A DNA stretch of 64,000 nucleotides. It comes from Flavobacterium sp. 1. GTDB taxonomy: Bacteria; Bacteroidota; Bacteroidia; Flavobacteriales; Flavobacteriaceae. The stretch is from NCBI RefSeq assembly GCF_002797935.1, contig NZ_PGER01000001.1, forward strand, positions 4,154,001 to 4,218,000, read 5' to 3'. The notes under the pieces were generated by a model. It did not search any database. It was not told the DNA's origin and saw only the letters and a program-made list of their open reading frames with translations. Position 1 is the stretch's first letter; every line of letters starts with the position of its first letter. The position numbers and the translations under genes were made by a program. Shown here in pieces: positions 25,511 through 33,068 of this stretch.

Positions 25511-25879
25511 ATGGGAACAATAAAATTAAAAAATATCCGCACTTTTTCATACCACGGCTGTTTGATAGAAGAAGGAAAAATAGGTTCAGATTATAGTATT
25601 GATTTAGAAATAAAAACAAATTTGAAAGAATCCTCCATTTCAGATAATTTAAAAGATACGGTAGATTATGTGCATCTGAATAGAATTGTAGTTGAAGAAA
25701 TGGCTATCAGATCCAATTTATTAGAACATGTAGCCAAAAGAATTATTGATAGAGCCTTATCAGAGCTTGAAACAGTTTCAAAAATCAAAGTAGCTGTTTC
25801 AAAAATAAATCCTCCTATTGGCGGTGATGTAGAAGCTGTTACCATAGAAATGGAAGAAGAACGTTATTTCAATTTATAA
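25511..25879 (+). CDS. folB: dihydroneopterin aldolase
   Basis: 122 residues, the normal FolB length. It begins MGTIKLKNIRTFSYHGCLIEEGKIGSDY, the conserved start with the YHGC/ExxIG block. DTVDYVHLNRIVVEEM (about 53-68) and LLEHVAKRIIDRAL (about 76-89) carry the usual active-site Tyr, Glu and Lys region. KPNPPIGG-type motif: KINPPIGGDVEAV. It converts dihydroneopterin to hydroxymethyl-dihydropterin in folate synthesis. It lies just before tRNA-Cys and is divergent from glnS. Confidence 0.93.
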   Translation: MGTIKLKNIRTFSYHGCLIEEGKIGSDYSIDLEIKTNLKESSISDNLKDTVDYVHLNRIVVEEMAIRSNLLEHVAKRIIDRALSELETVSKIKVAVSKINPPIGGDVEAVTIEMEEERYFNL

Positions 25880-25939
25880 CAATTGTCATAAAAAAGGAAA
25901 AAAGTTAACTTTTAGCTTTTAAACTTTAAAAATTTGAGT

Positions 25940-25947
25940 TACTTTTG
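25940..25947 (+). promoter_or_regulatory. -7 promoter element of tRNA-Cys (TACTTTTG)
   Basis: TACTTTTG matches TAnnTTTG and lies 17 bases before the mature tRNA 5' end. Confidence 0.6.
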
Positions 25948-25963
25948 CCATCCGTTCAACAAT

Positions 25964-26034
25964 GGCGTCGTGGCCGAGCGGCTAGGCTGGGCTCTGCAAA
26001 AGCTCCTACTCCGGTTCGAATCCGGACGATGCCT
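25964..26034 (+). tRNA. tRNA-Cys (anticodon GCA)
   Basis: The acceptor GGCGTCG pairs with CGATGCC (one G-T pair). The anticodon stem GGGCT/AGCTC encloses loop CTGCAAA, giving GCA. The T-arm is CCGGTTCGAATCCGG. The discriminator base is T (U73), as expected for tRNA-Cys. The CCA end is not encoded. A terminator follows at about 26041-26068. Confidence 0.95.
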
Positions 26035-26345
26035 CAGGAACCTCTAAAGCAATTTAGAGGTTTTTTTTATGTTTAATTTTTAGAAAAAATTAGTTAAAGA
26101 TATAGTTCGAATCCGGACGAGATTCATAACCCTTAAAGCAATTTAGAGTTTTTTTATGTTTAATTTTTCTAAAAATTAAATAAAGGTTAGGTTCGAATCC
26201 GGGTGATATATCTAAAACCTTTAAAGCAATTTTAGTCATTTTTATGACTTATTTTTTATAAAAAAAAAGTAAAATTTAGGCACGAATCCAAATAATTCTT
26301 TCGAAACTTCTATAGTAATTTAGAATTTTTTTATTTCTAATTTTT
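26013..26345 (+). repeat. four decaying tandem copies of the tRNA-Cys 3' end plus terminator
   Basis: The unit is the tRNA T-arm (GTTCGAATCCGGACGA), then AACCTCTAAAGCAATTTAGAGG, a T run and an AT-rich tail. It recurs every ~85-92 bp with the T-arm at about 26014, 26106, 26191 and 26281. The copies decay step by step away from the gene. Copies 2-4 lack the 5' half of the tRNA, so they are not tRNA genes. Confidence 0.75.
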
Positions 26346-26363
26346 CTAAAAAACATAGAATGA

Positions 26364-26418
26364 GATTGCTTAGTTCCTCGCAAAGACTTGATATGTCTTT
26401 GCGAGGAACTAAGCAATC
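26364..26418. repeat. perfect 24-bp inverted repeat (CAAAGAC/GTCTTTG palindrome)
   Basis: Arms 26364-26387 and 26395-26418 are exact reverse complements, separated by TTGATAT. The right arm reads GTCTTTGCGAGGAACTAAGC and on. It resembles the GTCATTGCGAGGAACGAAGCAATC repeat found in many bacterial phyla. No protein is encoded. Confidence 0.85.
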
Positions 26419-26449
26419 TTACTAAAATAAGCTAATTATTAGTACAAAA

Positions 26450-26473
26450 AAAGAGGCTAATTACAGCCTCTTT
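26450..26473 (-). terminator. terminator of the LysE-family gene
   Basis: AAAGAGGCT and AGCCTCTTT form a 9-bp stem with loop AATTAC, and a T run on the minus strand. Confidence 0.75.
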
Positions 26474-26495
26474 CATATTATATTTCTTTTAAAAA

Positions 26496-27173
26496 TTACT
26501 TATCAATTTTCTCAAAAGCATTCTTTACCATTTGTTTTTCTTCTGGAAACCAGCCTTGAAAAATTAATGCAAAACCAAAAATTATTAAAATAACACTTAT
26601 TCCTCTTTTAATTTTATAGATATTAGTTGGTGTCATTTTGTGCTTCAATTGCTTTGCCAATGCAATTTTAATACAGTCAATTATTAAATAAGTTAAAATA
26701 ACTGAGATAAAAAATGTTAATACTCTTGAAGTCTCCATTTCTAATTTTGGTCCTACTGAAATAATTACAGCCAGCCAAAATCCAAGAACGCCAATATTGA
26801 TAATATTCAGAAAAAAACCTTTTAAAAAAAGACCCAGATAATTCTTTTTTATAATCTCGTTATCAATAGTTTTGGTGTTTACTCTTTTCTCTTTTTTAAT
26901 TCCAAGGAAAGAAATAAAACCATAAGCCATCATTATAAATCCTCCAAAAATGAACAATGAAGAATTATCATTTAAACTTTGAATCAATCTGTAACTGCCT
27001 AAATAGGCAATTGTTATAAAAAAAACATCACCTAAAACTACACCTAAATCAAAAACTAAAGCGGCTCTAAATCCTTTAATAATACTTGTTTCAAGTAAAA
27101 TAAAAAATACTGGACCAATCATAAAACTTAATAATACTCCCCAAGGAATACCTGTCAAAATATCGTTTATCAT
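26496..27173 (-). CDS. LysE/RhtB-family translocator
   Basis: 225 residues with about six transmembrane helices. The N-terminal GIPWGVLLSFMIGPVFFILLE (about 8-28) matches the LysE family signature (G-P-x-x-F-x-L). LysE/RhtB proteins export amino acids or related small molecules across the inner membrane; the substrate here is unknown. A loop with lysine/arginine (IKKEKRVNTKTIDNEIIKK) lies between helices three and four. It has its own promoter (TAAATTTG at 27207-27200) and terminator. Confidence 0.85.
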   Translation of the reverse strand: MINDILTGIPWGVLLSFMIGPVFFILLETSIIKGFRAALVFDLGVVLGDVFFITIAYLGSYRLIQSLNDNSSLFIFGGFIMMAYGFISFLGIKKEKRVNTKTIDNEIIKKNYLGLFLKGFFLNIINIGVLGFWLAVIISVGPKLEMETSRVLTFFISVILTYLIIDCIKIALAKQLKHKMTPTNIYKIKRGISVILIIFGFALIFQGWFPEEKQMVKNAFEKIDK

Positions 27174-27199
27174 TAAAAAATGACTTTAAAAATTAGTTA

Positions 27200-27207
27200 C
27201 AAATTTA
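27200..27207 (-). promoter_or_regulatory. -7 promoter element of the LysE-family gene (TAAATTTG)
   Basis: The reverse complement of CAAATTTA is TAAATTTG, 27 bases before the LysE-family start. It abuts the stop codon of the upstream DUF2807 gene. Confidence 0.5.
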
Positions 27208-27873
27208 TTATTTCTGAACTATAGTTCCACCCATAAAGGTTTCTTGTCTTAATTCTTTTGGTTTACCATGAACAGTAATAGTTCCTCCGGCTTTTACTTT
27301 TGCGTCAACCAGAATACTGGCTTTTACATCAGCGCTTCCCCCTGCAGATAAACTTACTGTAGTTTGAGAAGTTTCTAAATCACCAGCTTCTAAAATCCCT
27401 CCAGAATTAATTAAAACCGATTGAGTGACTGCTTTGCCTGTAATTTTAATAATTCCTCCAGAATACGCTTTAATAGTCGCTTTATCGACATCCAATACAG
27501 CAGTAATCTTAGCTCCTTCCTGTGTTCCTAAAGTAATAGTAGTTTGCTTGAAAACATCAGCACAGATTACGCTGCTGCCTTCATTAGCATCAATACTCTG
27601 GATTTTCTTGAAGTATATTGTAACTTTTGCTTCATCACCAGACATTATTTTTGTTAATGGCATTTTTATTTTTAAAAGTCCATTTTTATTAACAATTTCA
27701 ACTTTACTTTGATTTGTTCCAGTTATTTCGGCTTTGTTTTCATTGGAAGCTATTAAAGTTACACTCAATTTATCAAATACTTTCAAATCTGTAAAGTCCC
27801 CAAGATCTATAGTGGTTTGCGCGAAAGTAATTTGTGCAAGAAGTACAAAAAATACTAAAATTATTCTTTTCAT
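27208..27873 (-). CDS. DUF2807 (head GIN domain) secreted protein
   Basis: 221 residues with a signal peptide (MKRIILVFFVLLAQITFAQ). The remainder is a repetitive parallel beta-helix-like sequence (SVICADVFKQTTITLGTQEGAKITAV..., LINSGGILEAGDLETSQTTVSLSAGGSADV). This is the DUF2807/head-GIN family, common in Bacteroidota envelopes. Function unknown. It lies between rnr and the LysE-family gene, both on the same strand. Confidence 0.85.
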   Translation of the reverse strand: MKRIILVFFVLLAQITFAQTTIDLGDFTDLKVFDKLSVTLIASNENKAEITGTNQSKVEIVNKNGLLKIKMPLTKIMSGDEAKVTIYFKKIQSIDANEGSSVICADVFKQTTITLGTQEGAKITAVLDVDKATIKAYSGGIIKITGKAVTQSVLINSGGILEAGDLETSQTTVSLSAGGSADVKASILVDAKVKAGGTITVHGKPKELRQETFMGGTIVQK

Positions 27874-27912
27874 TTCAAAAAAATTTAATTGTTAATATAT
27901 CTATTTAAAATC

Positions 27913-30093
27913 CTACTCATTTCTTTTTATAAAATTGAAATCCAATTGTTTTTTAACCAAATCAGCATTTTTTACTTTTACATAAATCTCATCACCCAAT
28001 TGCAATAATCGATCGGAGTTAGATCCTACCAATGCATACTGTTTTTCATCAAAAGTATAATAATCCTCTTTTATATCACGAGTTCTTACCATTCCTTCAC
28101 ATTTATTTTCTATGATTTCTACATAGATTCCCCATTCGGTAACTCCTGAAATAACACCTAAAAATTCCTGATCTTGATGGTTCTGCATGTATTTTACCTG
28201 CATGTATTTTATAGAATCTCTTTCGGCATTAGTGGCCAAACCTTCCATTGTTGAGGAATGCAGACATTTCGCTTCATACACATCTTCATCTACTGATTTT
28301 CCTCCATCCAGATAATATTGCAATAAACGATGCACCATTACATCAGGATAACGGCGGATAGGCGATGTAAAGTGTGAATAATAATCAAATGCCAGTCCGT
28401 AATGACCAATATTATCAGTAGAATATTTAGCTTTGCTCATCGATCGAATAGCCAAAGTATCGATTAAATTCTGCTCTTTTTTACCATTAACTTCTTCCAT
28501 CAAAGCATTCAATGATTTGGAAATATCACCTTTATTTCTGAAATCAATTTTATAACCAAACTTAGCAATCAGATTTTGCATCGCTATTAATTTGTCTTCA
28601 TTCGGCTCATCGTGAATTCTATAGATAAACGTTTTCTTTTGTTTTCCAATGTATTCCGCAACTTTTCTATTAGCTAAAAGCATAAATTCTTCAATCAGAT
28701 GATTCGCATCTTTTGAAACTTTAAAATAAACTCCCTCAGGTTCTCCTTCTGCATCCAAGTTGAATTTAACTTCTACTTTATCAAAAGAAATAGCGCCTTC
28801 ATTCATTCTGTTTCTGCGAAATATTTTGGCTAGCTCATCCATTTTTAGCGTAGCTGCTACGATTTCATACGAAACTACATAAGAACTTCCTGTAATAGAA
28901 GTTTCAGCAGGAATAGTATTGTCTTTGGTTTCAATAATGTATTGCGCTTCTTCATAAGCAAAACGCTGATCAGAAAAAATTACTGTTCTGCCAAACCATT
29001 GATTGACAACCTGACATTTCTCGGTGATTTCAAAAATAGCCGAGAACGTGTATTTCTCTTCCTGCGGACGTAATGAACAGGCAAAATTAGAAAGTACTTC
29101 TGGTAACATAGGTACTACCCTATCCACTAAATAAATGGATGTTGCTCTTTGAAAAGCTTCATCGTCTAATATAGTTCCTTCTTCCAAATAATACGAAACA
29201 TCAGCAATATGAATCCCTATTTCGTAGTTTCCATTTTCTAACTTTTTGAAAGACAATGCATCATCAAAATCCTTAGCATCTTTTGGATCAATTGTAAAAG
29301 TCAGCGTATCGCGCATATCTCGGCGCTTGGCTATTTCACTGGCTTCAATCGAAGTATCGATTTTCTGTGCGAAGGTTTCAACTTCAATAGGAAACTCAGC
29401 AGGCAAACCATATTCGGCAAGAATTGCGTGAATTTCGGTATCGTGTTCTCCAGGTTTTCCAAGAACTTTCACCACTTTTCCAAATGGACTGTCTGCTCTG
29501 GCAGGCCAGTCTTCGATGTGAACTAAAACGACATCTCCCTGTTCAGCCTCCCCTATTTTATCTTTCGGAATAAAAATATCTGTGTACATTTTTGGATTGG
29601 CAGTCGATACAAAAGAGAAATTCTTTTGAATATCAATCACTCCAACAAAATCGGTCTTGTATCTTTCGATTACTTCAATAACTTCACCTTCAGCCCTTCT
29701 GCCGCTTCTTTTATTATAAACATATACCTTTACAGTATCTTTATCCAAAGCGTGATTCAAATTATTACTTGGTATAAAAACGTCTTCTTCAAATTCCGGA
29801 CAAATAAAATAGGCAGTTTTACGGCCAGTCATGTCAATTGTTCCTTCGTAATACTCTTTGCTTGCCGCTTTTATCAAATATTTTCCAGGTTCGGATTCTA
29901 TAATTTTTTTTGAAGCTGCCAAAATCTTTAAATCTTTTATGATTTGATTACGGCTTTGGGTATCGTCTAATTCTAACTTTGCTCCTATTTGCTTATAATT
30001 AAAGGCTTTATTGGCACTTTGCGATAATATCTTTAAAATTTTATCCGAGAAGTCTTTCTCTTTCTTTATCGGCTTTCTTAATCTTTTACTCAT
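27913..30093 (-). CDS. rnr: ribonuclease R
   Basis: A 726-residue 3'-5' exoribonuclease of the RNase II/R family. An N-terminal winged-helix region (KILKILSQSANKAFNYKQIGAKL) is followed by a cold-shock domain. The RNB catalytic domain (about 245-590) has TFTIDPKDAKDFDDALSF, with the metal-binding Asp cluster, and HYGLAFDYYSHFTSPIRRYPDVMVHR. The last 80 residues form an S1 domain. It degrades structured RNA. It is the last minus-strand gene before the direction switch at about 30-31 kb. Confidence 0.95.
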   Translation of the reverse strand: MSKRLRKPIKKEKDFSDKILKILSQSANKAFNYKQIGAKLELDDTQSRNQIIKDLKILAASKKIIESEPGKYLIKAASKEYYEGTIDMTGRKTAYFICPEFEEDVFIPSNNLNHALDKDTVKVYVYNKRSGRRAEGEVIEVIERYKTDFVGVIDIQKNFSFVSTANPKMYTDIFIPKDKIGEAEQGDVVLVHIEDWPARADSPFGKVVKVLGKPGEHDTEIHAILAEYGLPAEFPIEVETFAQKIDTSIEASEIAKRRDMRDTLTFTIDPKDAKDFDDALSFKKLENGNYEIGIHIADVSYYLEEGTILDDEAFQRATSIYLVDRVVPMLPEVLSNFACSLRPQEEKYTFSAIFEITEKCQVVNQWFGRTVIFSDQRFAYEEAQYIIETKDNTIPAETSITGSSYVVSYEIVAATLKMDELAKIFRRNRMNEGAISFDKVEVKFNLDAEGEPEGVYFKVSKDANHLIEEFMLLANRKVAEYIGKQKKTFIYRIHDEPNEDKLIAMQNLIAKFGYKIDFRNKGDISKSLNALMEEVNGKKEQNLIDTLAIRSMSKAKYSTDNIGHYGLAFDYYSHFTSPIRRYPDVMVHRLLQYYLDGGKSVDEDVYEAKCLHSSTMEGLATNAERDSIKYMQVKYMQNHQDQEFLGVISGVTEWGIYVEIIENKCEGMVRTRDIKEDYYTFDEKQYALVGSNSDRLLQLGDEIYVKVKNADLVKKQLDFNFIKRNE

Positions 30094-30199
30094 GTATCTT
30101 TTCTTAAAAGCCTAAAATTACGAAATTGTATTCACTATTCTGTCTTCTCCAGTAGTTTTAAACTAATTATAACTTTACTACATTTATAAAAAATTCAAA

Positions 30200-30433
30200 A
30201 TGAAAGGCTTTAAAACAATTGCTATTTTTAATTATCCGCATGAAATCGTGATACTTAGACATATTTTGGATCAGGAAAAAATTTATTATTTTTTCGAAAA
30301 CGAACACATTGTCTCCATTGACCCCCTGGCAAGCTTTGCTTATGGCGGCATCCAGCTCAAAGTGCATCCAAACGATTTTGAACAAGTGCAGGAAATACTC
30401 GATAATTTGAATCCAAAACTTTCCATCGTTTAA
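30200..30433 (+). CDS. DUF2007-family putative signal-transducing protein
   Basis: 77 residues, no signal peptide: MKGFKTIAIFNYPHEIVILRHILDQEKIYYFFENEHI then DPLASFAYGGIQLKVHPNDFEQVQEIL. This is the DUF2007 pattern, a ferredoxin-like small domain. An opposite-strand open frame over the same bases is a shadow. It is the first plus-strand gene right of rnr. Its function is not known beyond the family label. Confidence 0.8.
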   Translation: MKGFKTIAIFNYPHEIVILRHILDQEKIYYFFENEHIVSIDPLASFAYGGIQLKVHPNDFEQVQEILDNLNPKLSIV

Positions 30434-30460
30434 AAAAATTCTTGATTCAATAATTTTTTG

Positions 30461-30538
30461 GCGTGACCACAAGGGTCGGGCTGTACGTTCCCGCTTCCAG
30501 ATGAAAAATCGGGAGAGCTCCACTTCCATCCCTCACGC
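30461..30538 (-). ncRNA. Flavo-1-like structured RNA element, copy B
   Basis: On the minus strand it starts GCGTGAGGGATGGAAG, contains TACAGCCCGACCCTTGTGG and ends GGTCACGC, so its ends pair as in copies A and C. It is shorter than the others (78 against 113 bp) because the second internal hairpin is reduced. Confidence 0.5.
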
Positions 30539-30599
30539 AAATCCTGAAAAACAACATTAGTAGTAGAAAAAAGAAAAGAACTTTTGAAGAAACTGAATA

Positions 30600-31280
30600 T
30601 TTTTAAAATTTTTCTTTTTTAAACTTTCAAAGTTGTCAACATATATTAAATACAACAAAAAGAAAATTTAAATTTAAATTAATTATTTATGGTTATTATA
30701 GCTTGTTAATTGTTGCTATAAATTTTTAAGAAAATGTATTGAAATCAAGTTTTAGGTATTTATTTTGAGTTATCAACACTGATATTAATACTTAAATACT
30801 TAGTTTTTAAGGTGTTTTTTAAATTAGTTAACAACTGTTAACAATTCAAAAAATATGTAAATTGTAAATAAGTGAATTTTATTTTTTTGTTGAAAAACCA
30901 TTTTTAAGTATTGATAACTTTTCTAAAAATTCACCAAACTTTATTTGGATTTCTAATATCAGTTTTGGATTACTTTTTTTTTGTTTACAAAACTAAAAAA
31001 CTTCTAAAATTCTATCTAAAGTTATAAACATTTTATGTTAATTTAAGGTTAACTGAATATCAATTAGTTACGTTTTAGTATTAACAATACAAAATATTAA
31101 CATTTAAATTACATTCTGTGTATTGATTTACAGACTATTATGTTTTTGTGTAAATGTTAATAAACTAAAAAATTTCTTAGCATCAATCAGTTATGGTATT
31201 TTTTTTAAATAAAATTTTTTGTTTTTTTCTTAATCTGTTCTTAAGAATTGAATGACTGTTTTGTGGCTTTTTCTAAAATA
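30600..31280. other. candidate replication origin (oriC) region
   Basis: A gene-free, very AT-rich stretch inside the 888-bp gap between DUF2007 and rpiB. DnaA-box-like nonamers (from TTATCCACA) are TTATCAACA at 30770-30778, TTATAAACA at 31022-31030 and TTATTAACA on the minus strand at 31163-31155. There is also a GTTAACAACTGTTAAC palindrome at 30827-30842. Genes to its left run mainly minus and to its right mainly plus, as expected of an origin. The boxes are imperfect, so the call rests mostly on the strand switch and the parS cluster 16-19 kb away. Confidence 0.45.
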
Positions 31281-31287
31281 CTTTGGT

Positions 31288-31295
31288 TAAATTTG
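31288..31295 (+). promoter_or_regulatory. -7 promoter element of rpiB (TAAATTTG)
   Basis: TAAATTTG matches TAnnTTTG, 26 bases before the rpiB start. Confidence 0.6.
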
Positions 31296-31321
31296 CAGTT
31301 TAAAATCTAATACAAAAAAAA

Positions 31322-31750
31322 ATGAAAATTTCTATAGGAAACGACCACGCAGGACCAGATTATAAAAAAGCAATTGTTCAGTATTTAGAATCAAAAGGAC
31401 ATGAAGTAACTAATTATGGAACAGATACAGAAGCTTCTGTAGATTATCCAGATTTTGGGCATCCTGTTGCTGTTGATGTTGAGGAAGGAAAAGCTGATTT
31501 TGGCATTGTAATCTGCGGAAGCGGAAACGGAATAGCAATGACTGTTAACAAACACGCTGGAGTTCGTGCTGGTTTATGCTGGACCAAAGAGATTGCTTAT
31601 TTAACCCGTTTACATAATAATGCTAACATTGTTAGTATTCCGGCTCGTTATACTTCTATTCAGCAAGCTATTGAAATTGTTGAAACTTTCTTAGAAACTG
31701 AATTTGAAGGAGGAAGACATCAAACTAGAGTAGATAAGATTAGCTGTTAA
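31322..31750 (+). CDS. rpiB: ribose-5-phosphate isomerase B
   Basis: 142 residues, the normal length of the RpiB/LacAB family. MKISIGNDHAGPDYK carries the substrate-binding Asp-His. VICGSGNGIAMTVNKHAGVRAG (about 64-85) holds the catalytic Cys and the anion hole. TRLHNNANIVSIPAR matches the conserved downstream block. It interconverts ribose-5-phosphate and ribulose-5-phosphate in the pentose phosphate pathway. The stop is six bases before the cation exporter gene, so they are likely co-transcribed. Confidence 0.95.
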   Translation: MKISIGNDHAGPDYKKAIVQYLESKGHEVTNYGTDTEASVDYPDFGHPVAVDVEEGKADFGIVICGSGNGIAMTVNKHAGVRAGLCWTKEIAYLTRLHNNANIVSIPARYTSIQQAIEIVETFLETEFEGGRHQTRVDKISC

Positions 31751-31756
31751 TATATT

Positions 31757-32671
31757 TTGGAAAATCACAGCCATCATCACAGCCATCACCATCATGTAGA
31801 AGGTAAGAACTTATTGTTTTCGATTGTTTTAAATATTGTTATCACCGTTGCACAAATTATCGGCGGTATTCTCTCCGGAAGCTTAGCTTTGCTATCAGAT
31901 GCACTGCATAATTTCTCCGATGTACTTTCTCTGGTATTTAGTTATGCTGCTCATAAATTATCCAGAAAAAAAGCCTCCGTTAATCAAACTTTTGGTTATA
32001 AAAGAGCTGAACTTATAGCCGCTTTTATTAATGCAATGACATTGATAATAGTGGCTTTGTTTTTAATTTATGGAGCAATAGAGCGTTTTTTCAATCCGCA
32101 GCATATTGAATCAGGATTGGTGATTTGGCTTTCTATTTTAGGAATTGTAATGAACGGTTTGTCTGTGCTATTATTAAAAAATGATGCAGATAAAAACTTG
32201 AATATGAAATCGGCATATTTGCATTTATTTACTGATATGCTGGCTTCTATTGCAGTTTTGATTGGCGGTTTGCTGATGAAATATTTACAATGGTTTTGGG
32301 TAGACAGCGTATTGACATTGGTTATTGCAGTTTATCTGATTATTGTTGGTTTTGATTTACTAAAAAAATCGACCCAGATGCTTATGCTTTTTACACCGAT
32401 CCACCTTGATATCAATGATATTATAGAAGAAGTGCATAAAATTTCGGGAGTTAATAAATTACACCACATTCACGTTTGGTATCTTAATGAAGAGGAATTA
32501 CACCTTGAAGCCCATTTAGATTGTTCTGATGATATAAAAATGTCTGAGTTTAATGCACTTTTAGATAAAGTGGAGCATGTTTTATTCGAAAAATTCCATA
32601 TCAATCACATCAATATTCAGCCTGAATATAAAAAAGCAGAAGATTCTAAGGATTTTATAGTTCAGGATTAG
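31757..32671 (+). CDS. CDF-family cation (zinc/cobalt/cadmium) exporter
   Basis: 304 residues with a TTG start six bases after the rpiB stop. No ATG lies upstream in frame before that stop. The N-terminus is histidine-rich (ENHSHHHSHHHHVEG), a metal-binding tail. Six transmembrane helices follow with LLSDALHNFSDVLSLVFSY (about 44-62) and the second metal motif HLFTDMLASIAVLIGG (about 155). A C-terminal cytoplasmic domain (HHIHVWYLNEEELHLEAHL) completes the CDF/CzcD/ZitB architecture. It exports divalent metal in exchange for protons. Confidence 0.9.
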   Translation: MENHSHHHSHHHHVEGKNLLFSIVLNIVITVAQIIGGILSGSLALLSDALHNFSDVLSLVFSYAAHKLSRKKASVNQTFGYKRAELIAAFINAMTLIIVALFLIYGAIERFFNPQHIESGLVIWLSILGIVMNGLSVLLLKNDADKNLNMKSAYLHLFTDMLASIAVLIGGLLMKYLQWFWVDSVLTLVIAVYLIIVGFDLLKKSTQMLMLFTPIHLDINDIIEEVHKISGVNKLHHIHVWYLNEEELHLEAHLDCSDDIKMSEFNALLDKVEHVLFEKFHINHINIQPEYKKAEDSKDFIVQD

Positions 32672-32709
32672 TTTTGAAAAAAATCGGGGTGCTTCGCACC
32701 AAATAATCT

Positions 32710-32737
32710 AAGCTCGGTCGAAAAACCGGGCTTTTTT
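32710..32737 (+). terminator. terminator after the cation exporter gene
   Basis: AAGCTCGGT and ACCGGGCTT form the stem (one T-G pair), with loop CGAAAA and a T run. A second small GGTGC-TTC-GCACC hairpin lies at about 32686-32698. Confidence 0.75.
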
Positions 32738-32742
32738 ATAGT

Positions 32743-33012
32743 TTATTTCCAATTACCCAAATAAAACCAACTTATTAAAATCTGTACAATTACAATTAGC
32801 CAAAATTTTAAAAGATAGCTTTTTTTAACTGTTTTATGTCGGAAAGTAAGCATTGCTAAACCTGAACCAATAGTTCCTCCAAATAAAACAATGCTTAATA
32901 AAGTCCGCTCCGAAATTCTTTGTTTTTGACATTTCGCCAAATGTTTATCATAAGCCATTAGCATAAAAGCGATTCCGTTCAAAATCAAAAAATAATAGAA
33001 TAAAATATCCAT
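32743..33012 (-). CDS. DUF1294-family membrane protein
   Basis: 89 residues with two to three transmembrane segments and the DUF1294 pattern MAYDKHLAKCQKQRISERTLL...GGTIGSGLAMLTFRHKTVKKSY. This family is usually small inner-membrane proteins, sometimes fused to cold-shock domains. Here it is a stand-alone domain. A CAAAGATA (minus TATCTTTG) promoter sits at 33038-33031. It is the only minus gene between rpiB and tatA. Confidence 0.85.
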   Translation of the reverse strand: MDILFYYFLILNGIAFMLMAYDKHLAKCQKQRISERTLLSIVLFGGTIGSGLAMLTFRHKTVKKSYLLKFWLIVIVQILISWFYLGNWK

Positions 33013-33030
33013 TTAGCTAAAATTAAGTTT

Positions 33031-33038
33031 CAAAGATA
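33031..33038 (-). promoter_or_regulatory. -7 promoter element of the DUF1294 gene (TATCTTTG)
   Basis: The reverse complement of CAAAGATA is TATCTTTG, 19 bases before the start of the DUF1294 gene. Confidence 0.5.
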
Positions 33039-33068
33039 TTATTTTAGCTGTCCGAAAAAAATCAAAAA

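Noticed and set aside
26106..26296. Additional tRNA genes after tRNA-Cys
   Set aside because: Only the T-arm and terminator are repeated. There is no 5' half, D-arm or anticodon arm.
30167..30529. 120-codon gene on the minus strand
   Set aside because: It is a shadow of the DUF2007 gene and the Flavo-1-like element. The plus-strand frame has the clear family pattern.
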